From the NCBI RefSeq assembly GCF_958445495.1, contig NZ_CAUCSQ010000052.1, positions 1 through 28,251 of the forward strand: DNA of 28,251 nt. Reading direction: 5' to 3'. Positions 13,499 to 22,742 of this stretch are shown here, in pieces. A model generated the notes under the pieces. It was given only the letters and a program-made list of their open reading frames with translations, was not told the DNA's origin and did no database searches. Made by a program: the position numbers and the translations under genes. Source of the stretch: an uncultured Bacteroides sp. (GTDB taxonomy: Bacteria; Bacteroidota; Bacteroidia; Bacteroidales; Bacteroidaceae). Numbering within the stretch: the stretch's first letter is position 1; every line of letters begins with the position of its first letter.

Positions 13499-16042
13499 TT
13501 AGATTACTCTATCAATCATCGTTATCAGATAATCACATTTTCCACGTTCAATATCATTGTTTGCCAAAGAACGAGCTCGTATCAGATAGCGTCGTGCACT
13601 TTTCAACTTATCATAGCAAATAGGCTCGATGTCTGTACCTGAATAAAAATTTATTGCAGTTGTCGGCTCTATACCATTTTGTTCTTCTGGGTAAGTGACG
13701 TCCGTGGAAGTCATCAGCAATCCTAATGTTTGTAGCTTATGGCTGGCCTGTTCATTGAGGGCAATGGAAGCCGCTCTTGTTGATACAGCCTTATCAATAG
13801 CTTTTAATGTCGGACACATTCCTTTCAAAGAACTGATATATACGGAAAGTTGTGCAATCATTGGATTGCTTAACGGTTTTCCGCTTATGGTTTCCTTGAA
13901 TAATTGCTTTTCTATATCGTTCAAATAAGCCTCTTGCGTATAAGGTTTATCTGATTTCTCTACACTTAACCCCATACGCATCAAACGAAACATTAATGAC
14001 ATCATCGGATAGCCATTATTGTAAATCCATGTTGATATATCAGGGTTAACACCGCCTAAACGCAAAAAGTCTTTATTGGAATCCAGCCAGCTTAAATTAT
14101 AGAAAGTACTGAATATTTTTTGTAATACTTTCTTTTGCATATCTATTGGTACCGGCTGATATGAAGGTACATTACTTTTTTCGTTGGCTTCATTGATATA
14201 AATACCACCGATGTAAGAAGATGCTGGTGACAATGTTTTGTTGATTAATTCTATAATCGCAAAATCAGGAAATAATTCCCGGTAATCATTAGGTATATTA
14301 TCGTCGTGAAACCAGGCAGGACTGTTTTTAACTATGTATTTCACATGAGCGATTTGTGCATCTAAAGAGGCTATCGGATCATTACCTAAATCATAGTTCT
14401 GGCAACGCGGGTCTGTGGCGTAGGCTGGTGAACGTTTGCCATAAAAGTAGCGTGGATCTCCATCGTGTTCCATTGCCCATTTTTTTAATGTTTCGGATTC
14501 ATTTCCGTTGGTGGCGGCATATAAATATTTTAATGTGAATGAATCACATACCCCCGGTTTGTTGACAACCAGTACTACTCCTTTTTCTTTATCGCCGGGT
14601 TGGGCTAGATAATTGTATAATACATTGTCCATGACCGAAGCTGTAATACCATATTTCTGGGTGAATTCCGGTGAACGTAATTCTTGGGGAGAGTATGCCG
14701 CAGAACCTGCCAGATTAGTAGTCAATCCTAAACTAATCCCAAATGCTTTTAGCATACGTGCTGTCAGATTTTCGCAGATTACATCGTCGGAAATGTAATA
14801 AGTACGAAAGCGTGGGTCAACTTCCGCCATTTGATATACTCCATTACGGCGGACACTGGATGCCAAGTCACGTGGTATCCCTATCTTTGTACTAAGTATT
14901 TCTCCTGTACGTAGGTCTGTAATATTATATGCGGTAACTTCCGAATTATTGTTATTCAGGAAGGCGATGGTATTTATCATCGGGTTATTGGAACGAAAAG
15001 CTGAATCTCTTTCATACGGTTTTATCAGGATTGGTTTTCCCATCCCTAACTCATTAAATACTTTATTCCATTCGTCGGCACTTTTTCTGATAGCCTGAGC
15101 CCAGCTATTTTGAATCAAGGTGTCAAGATAGAAAATCATAGATTGTTGTGAGGTCATGTTACGGCGGGTTACGTAGTACCCTTTCTTGGAATGCTTCTCA
15201 TTACGATAGTCTATGTATGATATATAACCTGTTCCTACACGTGGATTGGCTTCACGGGTAACCATTTTATCTTTTGCCAAAAGTGCTAATGTCGTTTGTA
15301 CCGACATCGTTAGTTCAGGCTGTTCTTTGGATACAAATCCCATAATACTGATACTTAACTTGGCTGTGCAATTTTGGGTAATGCTGACGCAATTATCAAA
15401 TGCATCTACAGAATCTATAAAAGAGGTTCTGCTTTGAGGAGAAGCACTTATAATGGTAAGCATCCCCCCGTAATTGCGCCCGCTTAGATTGAGTACGTCT
15501 TTGTTAGAGCAGGAAAAAAAGGAGGTTGCATTGAAGACGACCGATGTGGAATCAGTTGTATAACCTTCTATTGGAAATGTCTTGTAAATGGCGTTACTGC
15601 GTGATAGATAGAAAGCTTCTTTCTGATTATCGTCTTCCTCATTAAGGCGTATGTTATACTTCGGGTCACGAAACAGAATCAAGGAATCGGTTTGGTCGAT
15701 AATCAGATATCTGCTTTGGGCAGCCCTGGTGCCTGTCAATGATATGTCACTGGAACCCGTGATAGCGGAATTGACAAGGAAGTCACGCCCCATTAGCTTA
15801 ACCGGTATCTCCAGATAGATTTTTTCTTCATATTGATGGACGGTAATGGTACCTTTGCTAACGGTATGTTTCTTTTTGTCTTTGAAAAGTTTATCGTAAA
15901 CACTTTTTTTCTTCTTCTGTACACTATCTGCTTGTTGTTCGGTTTTAGCTTTTCCTTTTTTCTTTTTAGAGCGGGCGTTTGCTTCATTTGTTGATCCTAT
16001 GATTATCAAACTAGCTAGTAACCATAAAAATAGTCTTTTCAT
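13499..16042 (-). CDS. Inactive paralogue of a zinc metalloprotease (pseudoenzyme)
   Basis: An 847-residue exported protein: signal peptide with cleavage near ANA (about residue 23), then a lysine-rich segment and KSVYDKLFKDKK as at the start of DUF5118-type proteins. It aligns over its whole length with the 861-residue protease encoded just upstream, sharing ELRSPEFTQKYG, the MD of the Met-turn (M471) and YLAQPGDKEKGV. The zinc-binding segment HEIGHCLGFMHN of the neighbour reads KAFGISLGLTTN here (432-443). All three histidine ligands are replaced (K432, I436, T442) and the catalytic glutamate is A433. The frame is intact and of normal length, so this is a maintained gene and not a decaying one. 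It is the last gene of the operon, 14 bases after the active enzyme. It may be a partner, substrate-binding or regulatory subunit of the active protease. Confidence 0.85.
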   Translation of the reverse strand: MKRLFLWLLASLIIIGSTNEANARSKKKKGKAKTEQQADSVQKKKKSVYDKLFKDKKKHTVSKGTITVHQYEEKIYLEIPVKLMGRDFLVNSAITGSSDISLTGTRAAQSRYLIIDQTDSLILFRDPKYNIRLNEEDDNQKEAFYLSRSNAIYKTFPIEGYTTDSTSVVFNATSFFSCSNKDVLNLSGRNYGGMLTIISASPQSRTSFIDSVDAFDNCVSITQNCTAKLSISIMGFVSKEQPELTMSVQTTLALLAKDKMVTREANPRVGTGYISYIDYRNEKHSKKGYYVTRRNMTSQQSMIFYLDTLIQNSWAQAIRKSADEWNKVFNELGMGKPILIKPYERDSAFRSNNPMINTIAFLNNNNSEVTAYNITDLRTGEILSTKIGIPRDLASSVRRNGVYQMAEVDPRFRTYYISDDVICENLTARMLKAFGISLGLTTNLAGSAAYSPQELRSPEFTQKYGITASVMDNVLYNYLAQPGDKEKGVVLVVNKPGVCDSFTLKYLYAATNGNESETLKKWAMEHDGDPRYFYGKRSPAYATDPRCQNYDLGNDPIASLDAQIAHVKYIVKNSPAWFHDDNIPNDYRELFPDFAIIELINKTLSPASSYIGGIYINEANEKSNVPSYQPVPIDMQKKVLQKIFSTFYNLSWLDSNKDFLRLGGVNPDISTWIYNNGYPMMSLMFRLMRMGLSVEKSDKPYTQEAYLNDIEKQLFKETISGKPLSNPMIAQLSVYISSLKGMCPTLKAIDKAVSTRAASIALNEQASHKLQTLGLLMTSTDVTYPEEQNGIEPTTAINFYSGTDIEPICYDKLKSARRYLIRARSLANNDIERGKCDYLITMIDRVI

Positions 16043-16056
16043 CTTTTATCCCTCCC

Positions 16057-18642
16057 TTATTTTAAATTGATGTCGAGCATCTTCAATAACAATTCATAGT
16101 GTGCTTTGGTCTTTCCTGATGTGACAGCAGCCTTTTGTTTCATTAATTGTTTCGCTTTGGTTATATAGGCATATACATCTGCTTGTGTAACTTTGGCTGT
16201 CATGGAAAAACGATTCAGAGGTTTCCATTCGAAACCTGCTACGGGATTGTGGTTGGCTTCGTTTTTGATAGTATGTCTTTGGCAACAAATATATCCGAAT
16301 TGGCGCTGGTTTATATCAAACGGCTTTTCTCCGGCTAATGCTTTTCCGGTTCCTTTGATTGTGAAACCGGCAGTCTGCATCATCATGTATATATATTGTT
16401 TCTGGAGATTCATTTGGGATTCCGTCAATATGTGTCCAGCAAGGGTCGGTTTCCAGACAAAATTGTATATCATGTTGAATGCTTCGGCTGCAGTAAATGA
16501 ATCTTCGTCCAGCCCTTCATATTGGGAGACTTGGAAGGGCACCGGTAGGATATACCTTAACATGAAGTTTTGAATGGTCTGTTTGGGTGAGCCGGAAATC
16601 GGGAATTTTGCTAACAATTTTTTATTGTCGAGCCAGTCCAGATCGTTGTAGATTTCAAATAAGTAATTCAGGGCTTCTTTTTGTTGTGCTTTCGGAATCT
16701 GTGCAAAACGTGGCATTGTATCCCCTTCTTTTACTTCGTTGACGAAGTAGCCGCCTACGTTTCCTGCTACATGAGTAATATACATTGCAAGTTGTTCTAC
16801 GATTCCTATAAATAAATCTTGGCGGTATTCGTAGGTATCATCCCCTTCAGAAATCCATTTCTCCAGATTATCCGTAATGTATTTAAGGTTCTTGATACCG
16901 TATCGGGTCGCTTTCATAGAGTTGTCACCAATATCTTCCGTTTGTGAACGTGGGTCAACGACTCCATAGACTTGTTGTTTTCCATATCGGTACACAGGAT
17001 TTTTATTGATAGCATCAGTAATCCATTTACTTGTAACGGCAGATTCCTCTTCTGCAGAATTAACATTGAATATCGGAGTGTATGTCCATCTGACTAGATA
17101 TTTATCGTATTCGCCAAAACGAGGAGGGGTTAATTTTACACCACGTTCTTTATCGCCCGGTTGAGCCACATAATTGAAGCGGGCATAATCCATAATAGAA
17201 GGAGTAGTGCCATACTTTTGTGTGAATTCTGGTGAACGTAAAGAATCTACCGGAAAAGTAGAAGAAGCTCCCATATTATGCATAAATCCTAGGCAGTGAC
17301 CGATTTCGTGTGATAGTACATAACGCAATGCGTCTCCAACCGTTTCATCCGGAATATTGATTGTACGTACATTCTCATCCGTTTGTGCTGTTTGTACGAA
17401 CAACCAGTTGCTGATAAGTTTGATAACGTTATGATATAAATACACGGAAGCATTCAGGATTTCTCCGCTTCGTGGATCCACCCATGACGGGCCCATTGCA
17501 TTTTCAATGCTTGAGGGAGCATAGCGGACACATGAATATTTAATGTTGTCCGGATCGAATTCCGGATCATTGGTTGGGAAGTCTTTGGCTACTATTACAT
17601 CTTTGAATCCGATTTGTTCGAATAATTCATTCCATTGAGTAACCCCTTCTCTTAAATACGGTTTCCATTTTTCCGGGAATGTGTTATCTATATAGAAAAT
17701 AATTTGTTTGGTAGGTTTTACTTTTTCACCGCGTAGGTAAGCAGCCGTATCAGAAGGTTGAATATCCCACCGGTTGGCATAGTAGACTGGTGCAGTTGTT
17801 TGGGCACCCTCACCTAACCGTTCGCGTTCGGTAAAAAACACACCAATACGGTAGTCCGCCATGCGTGGGCGGTAAGGCTTTTCTTTCAGTAACATGATAG
17901 AACGTGTCATTTCTGCAGTGAATGGACGATTCTTTATCAGTGATGTTCCTTGCGAGTTACTGACAGAAAATGTATATGACAGACAACTCTTAATGGAAAC
18001 ATTATCTTTGAAAGCTTTTATTTGTGAGATATAAGAACAGTCCGGTTGATAGTTTTCTGTACGATTGTACATACCGTAAATCGAATTACGGTCAAACGGG
18101 CTCATCTTTTTGTTATCACTTAGGAAAACATTAGTCATATCGAATACGATGGCTGTAGAATCATTATTGTATGCCTGAATCTTTTGGTTACTAATAATTG
18201 TTCCTAGAGTACTTTTACGTAGAGCTTCATCAATTTGAGTATTGTTTGTGATATAGTCGGTGTTTACTTGACGTAACTGTACGTGTGTTTTATTACGTGT
18301 AAACATGACATGGAGTAAATCGGTCGGTTTAGAACCGACTATTGCATTGCCATTATCAGAGATACTGGTGACAGTAGAGCCGATAAGCATATCTTTATTG
18401 ATTAAATTCACAGGAAGTTCAAAATAAACTTTTCCATCTAATAAGTGTAATGTAATCAATCCTTTTGCTGTTTCATGTTTCTTTTTGAACAGTTTGTCAT
18501 ATTCGCTTTCTTTCTTTTTCGGAGTAGTCTGTTCCGTTTTTACTTTTTTCTTTTTCCAGAAGAATGGAAATTTGCGTTGTGCGTCACTAGCGGTAGCCGA
18601 AGCTACCACTAGTGCTGCAAGTAACAGAATTCTTTTTCTCAT
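16057..18642 (-). CDS. Secreted zinc metalloprotease (DUF5117/DUF5118 type)
   Basis: An 861-residue exported protein with a signal peptide (MRKRILLLAALVVAS, cleavage near SDA-Q at about 21). The lysine-rich start of the mature protein, with ESEYDKLFKKK (45-55), marks the DUF5118 region. A DUF5117-like domain follows, then a metzincin-type active site HEIGHCLGFMHNM (445-457; ligands H445, H449, H455, catalytic E446) and a Met-turn SIMDYA (M484). The C-terminal third (about 500-861) belongs to the long tail of this Bacteroidota family. It is expected to cut proteins or peptides in the periplasm or outside; there is no lipobox. It sits downstream of a SusC/SusD system and directly upstream of an inactive copy of itself. 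Its natural substrate is unknown. Confidence 0.88.
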   Translation of the reverse strand: MRKRILLLAALVVASATASDAQRKFPFFWKKKKVKTEQTTPKKKESEYDKLFKKKHETAKGLITLHLLDGKVYFELPVNLINKDMLIGSTVTSISDNGNAIVGSKPTDLLHVMFTRNKTHVQLRQVNTDYITNNTQIDEALRKSTLGTIISNQKIQAYNNDSTAIVFDMTNVFLSDNKKMSPFDRNSIYGMYNRTENYQPDCSYISQIKAFKDNVSIKSCLSYTFSVSNSQGTSLIKNRPFTAEMTRSIMLLKEKPYRPRMADYRIGVFFTERERLGEGAQTTAPVYYANRWDIQPSDTAAYLRGEKVKPTKQIIFYIDNTFPEKWKPYLREGVTQWNELFEQIGFKDVIVAKDFPTNDPEFDPDNIKYSCVRYAPSSIENAMGPSWVDPRSGEILNASVYLYHNVIKLISNWLFVQTAQTDENVRTINIPDETVGDALRYVLSHEIGHCLGFMHNMGASSTFPVDSLRSPEFTQKYGTTPSIMDYARFNYVAQPGDKERGVKLTPPRFGEYDKYLVRWTYTPIFNVNSAEEESAVTSKWITDAINKNPVYRYGKQQVYGVVDPRSQTEDIGDNSMKATRYGIKNLKYITDNLEKWISEGDDTYEYRQDLFIGIVEQLAMYITHVAGNVGGYFVNEVKEGDTMPRFAQIPKAQQKEALNYLFEIYNDLDWLDNKKLLAKFPISGSPKQTIQNFMLRYILPVPFQVSQYEGLDEDSFTAAEAFNMIYNFVWKPTLAGHILTESQMNLQKQYIYMMMQTAGFTIKGTGKALAGEKPFDINQRQFGYICCQRHTIKNEANHNPVAGFEWKPLNRFSMTAKVTQADVYAYITKAKQLMKQKAAVTSGKTKAHYELLLKMLDINLK

Positions 18643-18675
18643 GTTAGTTTACGATTTATATTTTAGGATGCAAAA

Positions 18676-20313
18676 TTAGAAACTTATTGTTATTACATCA
18701 TTGATTTTATTGAATCCGTCATATTTTAGAGCTTTGGATTCGTCCAGATTACCTGTACCTGTTTGTGATGTCATGGGAATAACATACACTTTCCCTTCAG
18801 TATCGCTTTTTTGTGTTACTACGATGATAGCTTTATTATTCCATGCCAGTTCAGGCATACTCGGATTTGTACCTGTAACAGCATTGAGATTTCTAGTATA
18901 ATATCCTTGTTGGAAAAGTTTGGCTAAGGTAATACTTTCTCCTGTTTCAGGTGTAAATTTAGCTATCGTATTTACAATGGCCGTACTTCCCATACCGTAA
19001 GTAATTGCATAAATACCTTGCTGGGTAGCAACATATAGTATATTTTCTTTTTTGGCAAAAAATACGGAAACTGCTTGGTCAAGCAGAATTCTCCCTTCAT
19101 CTGGAATAACATATTTACTTTGGGCGGAGGCTTCTATTGCAGGGGATATTTCGACTGTTTCTTGTAATTCCTCGTTCCACTGGGTAACTGCTGCTACATA
19201 GTTATTTAGAATGTAAATTGCGTATGAACCGGTATCATCTTGTTTTAGACAAAATGCGGTTTGTTTGCCGTTTTCTGTGGTGACTGCTGCAATTGCAGAT
19301 TGATTTCCCATATCATTAGGATTAAAAGCATTATTCTCTTGATATCCTTCACAAGCATATTGATTAAATCCGGGAGATGTATAGGCTAGGAAAGAGCCTT
19401 TTTCTTTGTCTAACCATACAACGTAATAACTAGCATTACTTTCGTCAGTATTATTAGCGTACACATTATTGTTGATATTGCAGCCTGTTACAGTGCCATC
19501 GGGTACGGAAAATAGATTGGAAGTTTGTGGCATGAAACTGTATATGCCATTATTGGTGTTGGCGAAAAAACGTTGATGGCCTTTGAAAAAGGAAATAAAT
19601 TTAAATCCTTCCGGCTTGAAAGGAAGTAGGGATTCTGAGTCTGAGTTACCGTTTTCGGAGAAATCTTGGCAATCAAAGCGACTGCAATAACCTTCAGAGG
19701 TGATTGCCCAAACTTGGTTGGTTATATTACTGAAGTTATTGAAGGCCATGGAAGTTATTACGCCTTTATAAGGCTTTCCGTTAGCCGTAGTCAATATTTG
19801 ACGATAGATTTTTTCTTCTTTATCGTATTGTTCAGATACTGTTTGATTTTTAATATAGGTAAAATCAGAAGTTTCTCCTTGGGAATCGGCAATAAGCAAA
19901 CCGCTGGTAAAAGAACTTTGTACATATACTTTCCATAAACAAGTATTTTGTAACTTTCCACGTTCGGTATCAGTTACAGTAAGTTGTAGATAATAGGGCT
20001 GAGTTGAAATTGGCCTGTTCATTATGTAATGAAGCTCTTTTTCAGTACTGATTACTTCAAATTCGCCTGAAGAATTTGGAATATCAGTCAATTCCCACTG
20101 ATATTGTAAGCCAGGTTTCTCCGATTGGATTTTGGGGATAATATCTAATTGTTCCTGATAACCTACATATTGTAATTCTTTTATTCCGGTTGTGTCAATA
20201 GTGACATAATCAATAGGATTATCGGCAAATGTACTTTTATCTTCGTAACATCCTGTTAAACTAAATATGTTTAATGAAAACAAGATGAGTATATAATTGA
20301 ATTTACTTTTCAT
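18676..20313 (-). CDS. PKD-like surface lipoprotein
   Basis: A 545-residue lipoprotein. The signal peptide ends in a lipobox, FSLTGC (lipid-bearing Cys at 22), and the next residues YEDKS are acidic, as in Bacteroides signals for export to the outer leaflet. Residues about 35-135 look like one PKD/Ig-type domain (LQYQWELTDI... YYLQLTVTDTERGK). The rest is a series of short beta-repeats such as NQVWAITSEGYCSRF, FANTNNGIYSF and ILYVATQQGIYAITYG, which suggests a beta-propeller. Proteins of this PKD-like group commonly accompany DUF4843 and SusC/SusD genes. It probably binds the ligand of the transporter at the cell surface. It lies 14 bases after the DUF4843 gene and 33 bases before the metalloprotease gene. 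No catalytic motif is visible. Confidence 0.75.
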   Translation of the reverse strand: MKSKFNYILILFSLNIFSLTGCYEDKSTFADNPIDYVTIDTTGIKELQYVGYQEQLDIIPKIQSEKPGLQYQWELTDIPNSSGEFEVISTEKELHYIMNRPISTQPYYLQLTVTDTERGKLQNTCLWKVYVQSSFTSGLLIADSQGETSDFTYIKNQTVSEQYDKEEKIYRQILTTANGKPYKGVITSMAFNNFSNITNQVWAITSEGYCSRFDCQDFSENGNSDSESLLPFKPEGFKFISFFKGHQRFFANTNNGIYSFMPQTSNLFSVPDGTVTGCNINNNVYANNTDESNASYYVVWLDKEKGSFLAYTSPGFNQYACEGYQENNAFNPNDMGNQSAIAAVTTENGKQTAFCLKQDDTGSYAIYILNNYVAAVTQWNEELQETVEISPAIEASAQSKYVIPDEGRILLDQAVSVFFAKKENILYVATQQGIYAITYGMGSTAIVNTIAKFTPETGESITLAKLFQQGYYTRNLNAVTGTNPSMPELAWNNKAIIVVTQKSDTEGKVYVIPMTSQTGTGNLDESKALKYDGFNKINDVITISF

Positions 20314-20327
20314 GATTCTTTTTTTGT

Positions 20328-21215
20328 TTAATGATATCTGCTTTGAATAGGTTTATTGATGTTTTTGCCTCCGTCATGAATTAATGGTTCATCTGGATGT
20401 TCTGCATTATATTTCTTAATATACTCTCCTATCTTGGCGGAGTAAGCTTGATATGAATTATCGTTGTATATAAAAGAGTATTTAGGTAAATATTTGTATC
20501 CATCAGTGTTATACGTATTGTTATGAGCGGTAGGATCATCCCAATCGGTCCAATTCAGTGCGTCTACGATAACTCGTAGTGCTTTATTGCTATAACTGTT
20601 TTTACTGGTAGATATGAAGTTACTTTCACCAGCTATGAGCATATTGTATGTTCTAATATAGTTTGTACTAGTAGGTTCGGGAATTTGATTGTTCCAGCTT
20701 AATTGTGCTTTGATATATTCTTTCGGCCCTACTGATAAGTCATCAGAACTAGTTAGAGATAATTCCAATATATAAGTCGTATTTTTTAACTCTTCTGTAT
20801 TATATAATTTTATGCGGATATAACCAATATATTTATTGGCGGGTATAACCGCTTCTATAATCTCATAACTTTCTTTGGGTGCCGTAGTAGTTTCCTCATT
20901 AATGATGTACTTAACATTTCTTGAGTTATTGCTGGCATTACCTATCAGCATAACTGGAATATCATAAATAATTACTTCTTCATCAGATGTGCCTGCATCC
21001 AGAAAGGAATAAGAAGAATAAAATATTTCATCTAATGTGTTGTAACCAGTAAAATCGTCATCGAAATCGGTGTTATAGACCGGAAATCTGACTGCGGCAT
21101 CTTTCTCATTGTAATAGGAAATATTACTTTTTTCACAACTGGTAAAGGCTATAGTAAATACTATGTAAAATGCTGTGAGTAGTAAATGTTTTGTTTTCAT
21201 ATTATAAATCATCAT
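20328..21215 (-). CDS. DUF4843-type lipoprotein
   Basis: A 295-residue lipoprotein with lipobox FTSC (Cys near residue 27) followed by EKSNISYY. The sequence has the DUF4843 layout: NEKDAAVRFPVY near the start, a beta-sandwich-like middle (VMLIGNASNNSRNVKYIINE, IPANKYIGYIRIKLYN), and a C-terminal part with WDDPTAHNNTYNTDGYKY. The function is unknown; the family is found almost only next to SusC/SusD pairs and is thought to be surface-exposed. It begins 4 bases after the susD stop. Three ATGs compete: 21215, 21212 and 21200. The last gives the most usual signal peptide, MKTKHLLL..., so the true start may be 21200. Confidence 0.75.
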   Translation of the reverse strand: MMIYNMKTKHLLLTAFYIVFTIAFTSCEKSNISYYNEKDAAVRFPVYNTDFDDDFTGYNTLDEIFYSSYSFLDAGTSDEEVIIYDIPVMLIGNASNNSRNVKYIINEETTTAPKESYEIIEAVIPANKYIGYIRIKLYNTEELKNTTYILELSLTSSDDLSVGPKEYIKAQLSWNNQIPEPTSTNYIRTYNMLIAGESNFISTSKNSYSNKALRVIVDALNWTDWDDPTAHNNTYNTDGYKYLPKYSFIYNDNSYQAYSAKIGEYIKKYNAEHPDEPLIHDGGKNINKPIQSRYH

Positions 21216-21219
21216 TTAG

Positions 21220-22731
21220 TTATTGTACACGACCGGATTGTAGTTCAAATGCCGGATAAGGAAATACATATTCCGTATCACTCATTTCTTCATTAAAATT
21301 AGGTACAGTAGAAGCATTAGTCCTTTTGTAATAATAGAACATGACTCCTTCGGAAAGGAACTCTTTATGATATTCTTTTCCTATTTCGGTTAGAATTTCT
21401 GCAGGTTCTAAGTTTTCTAAATCATCATAAATTCCTCTTTTTTGACGGATTATATTCAAATATTTCAATGCTTTCGTCGTATTTGGAGTTGTGGCACTAG
21501 CGTAACATTCTGAAGCTATATAATATACTTCCGGTAAGCGTATTAATGGGATCTTGTTTTTGTTATAAGTTGACAATGATGTGCTTTGATAGATTTTTAG
21601 AGGAGTATATTCGGCAGTGGTAGCCGAATTACTTCGAGTCAGCAATTGGGTGAAACGGACATCTGTGGGAATATTCTCATACAGGGCGAGTACATTATCC
21701 TCGGAGATATGCATTGCTTGTGAGTTCTCATCTTTATAGTTCGGTAATATGTATGAAGCAAGTTTTTCACTTAAATTGGGAATTTCCAGGCCAAATAATT
21801 GTTCATTTGCCAGTGATGTATTACTGGCACTGATTTCTCCTGCTCCCAGTAAATTTACGTAAGTATTTAAAGTATTGCTGTTAAAGCCTCCCTTGTCAAT
21901 AAACGATATAACTTCTTCTGCTGCGTTTAAAGCTTTTATTTTGCTTGTTTCACTTCCTTCCCATAAGTAAGCGCGGGCTTGTAATGCTTTTACTGCATAA
22001 TAGTTCAGGCGAATTGTACGATTTTTGTAAAAACCTTCAGTATTAATTTCCGCATAAAAGTCCTCATTGTGTTTCTTTGTAATAGGATCATACTCCCTGA
22101 GTAAGTCTGCAGCTTCTTCCAAATCATTCTGTATGTATTTTAATGTTTCAGCCCCTGTTGCCTGAGGAGTAATCTCTTTGGATACAGTGGTGACATATGG
22201 GATTGTTAACTTCTCATTTAGTTCTGAGGCTCTGTTTGTCCAGTTCCCGTATCCGTAGAGTCTGAGCAAATCCAAGTGTATATATGCGCGTATGGCTAGA
22301 AGTTCTCCTTTAATGACATGATAATTGGTATCATCAAATATATTTTTTTTCTCATCTATGTTTTGAAGTGCTTCATTGGCATTAACAATAACATTGTAAG
22401 CTTTAGCCCAAATATCTTCGATAACAGGATTGGAGTAAATTCCGTTGTATGAGTAAGACTGAAGCTGATATTCTACTTGGGTACTGCTGGAGGAACTGAC
22501 CGGGGTAAATTGATGAGCAAGTATTTCTAATGCATGCCATGATAGGCTTTTACCATATAAAGCATCATCAGTCATACCTATATAGCAGCCTATCAGTGAT
22601 TGTTGAAAGCCTGTTTCTGTATTGTAATGGTCTTTTTCTCTGATTTCAGAACTGGATGTAACATCAAACCAGTCACTACATGAGGTTAACGTTACAAATA
22701 TGGTTAATATTGTGAATAAGTATTCTTTCAT
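21220..22731 (-). CDS. SusD/RagB-family outer-membrane lipoprotein
   Basis: A 503-residue substrate-binding lipoprotein that acts as the lid of the SusC-type transporter. The signal peptide ends in LTSC (Cys 18), followed by SDWFDVTSSSEI, a typical SusD beginning (CSDWLDV-like). Helical repeat segments follow: YNVIVNANEALQNID, LLAIRAYIHLDLLRLYG (the SusD hallmark around G.A.fLRAyyHF.L...G), and late in the protein IPLIRLPEVYYIASECYA with KALKYLNIIRQKRG. These match the SusD-like N-terminal and SusD/RagB C-terminal domains. It starts 11 bases after the susC stop. RagB is known to work with RagA in oligopeptide uptake. A peptide or glycopeptide ligand is plausible here because proteases, not glycosidases, share the operon. 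Confidence 0.93.
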   Translation of the reverse strand: MKEYLFTILTIFVTLTSCSDWFDVTSSSEIREKDHYNTETGFQQSLIGCYIGMTDDALYGKSLSWHALEILAHQFTPVSSSSSTQVEYQLQSYSYNGIYSNPVIEDIWAKAYNVIVNANEALQNIDEKKNIFDDTNYHVIKGELLAIRAYIHLDLLRLYGYGNWTNRASELNEKLTIPYVTTVSKEITPQATGAETLKYIQNDLEEAADLLREYDPITKKHNEDFYAEINTEGFYKNRTIRLNYYAVKALQARAYLWEGSETSKIKALNAAEEVISFIDKGGFNSNTLNTYVNLLGAGEISASNTSLANEQLFGLEIPNLSEKLASYILPNYKDENSQAMHISEDNVLALYENIPTDVRFTQLLTRSNSATTAEYTPLKIYQSTSLSTYNKNKIPLIRLPEVYYIASECYASATTPNTTKALKYLNIIRQKRGIYDDLENLEPAEILTEIGKEYHKEFLSEGVMFYYYKRTNASTVPNFNEEMSDTEYVFPYPAFELQSGRVQ

Positions 22732-22742
22732 AATCGTATTTT

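Noticed and set aside
13499..16042. Calling the second metalloprotease gene a pseudogene
   Set aside because: The frame is complete, of family length, with an intact signal peptide; only the catalytic residues are lost, which points to a maintained non-catalytic protein.
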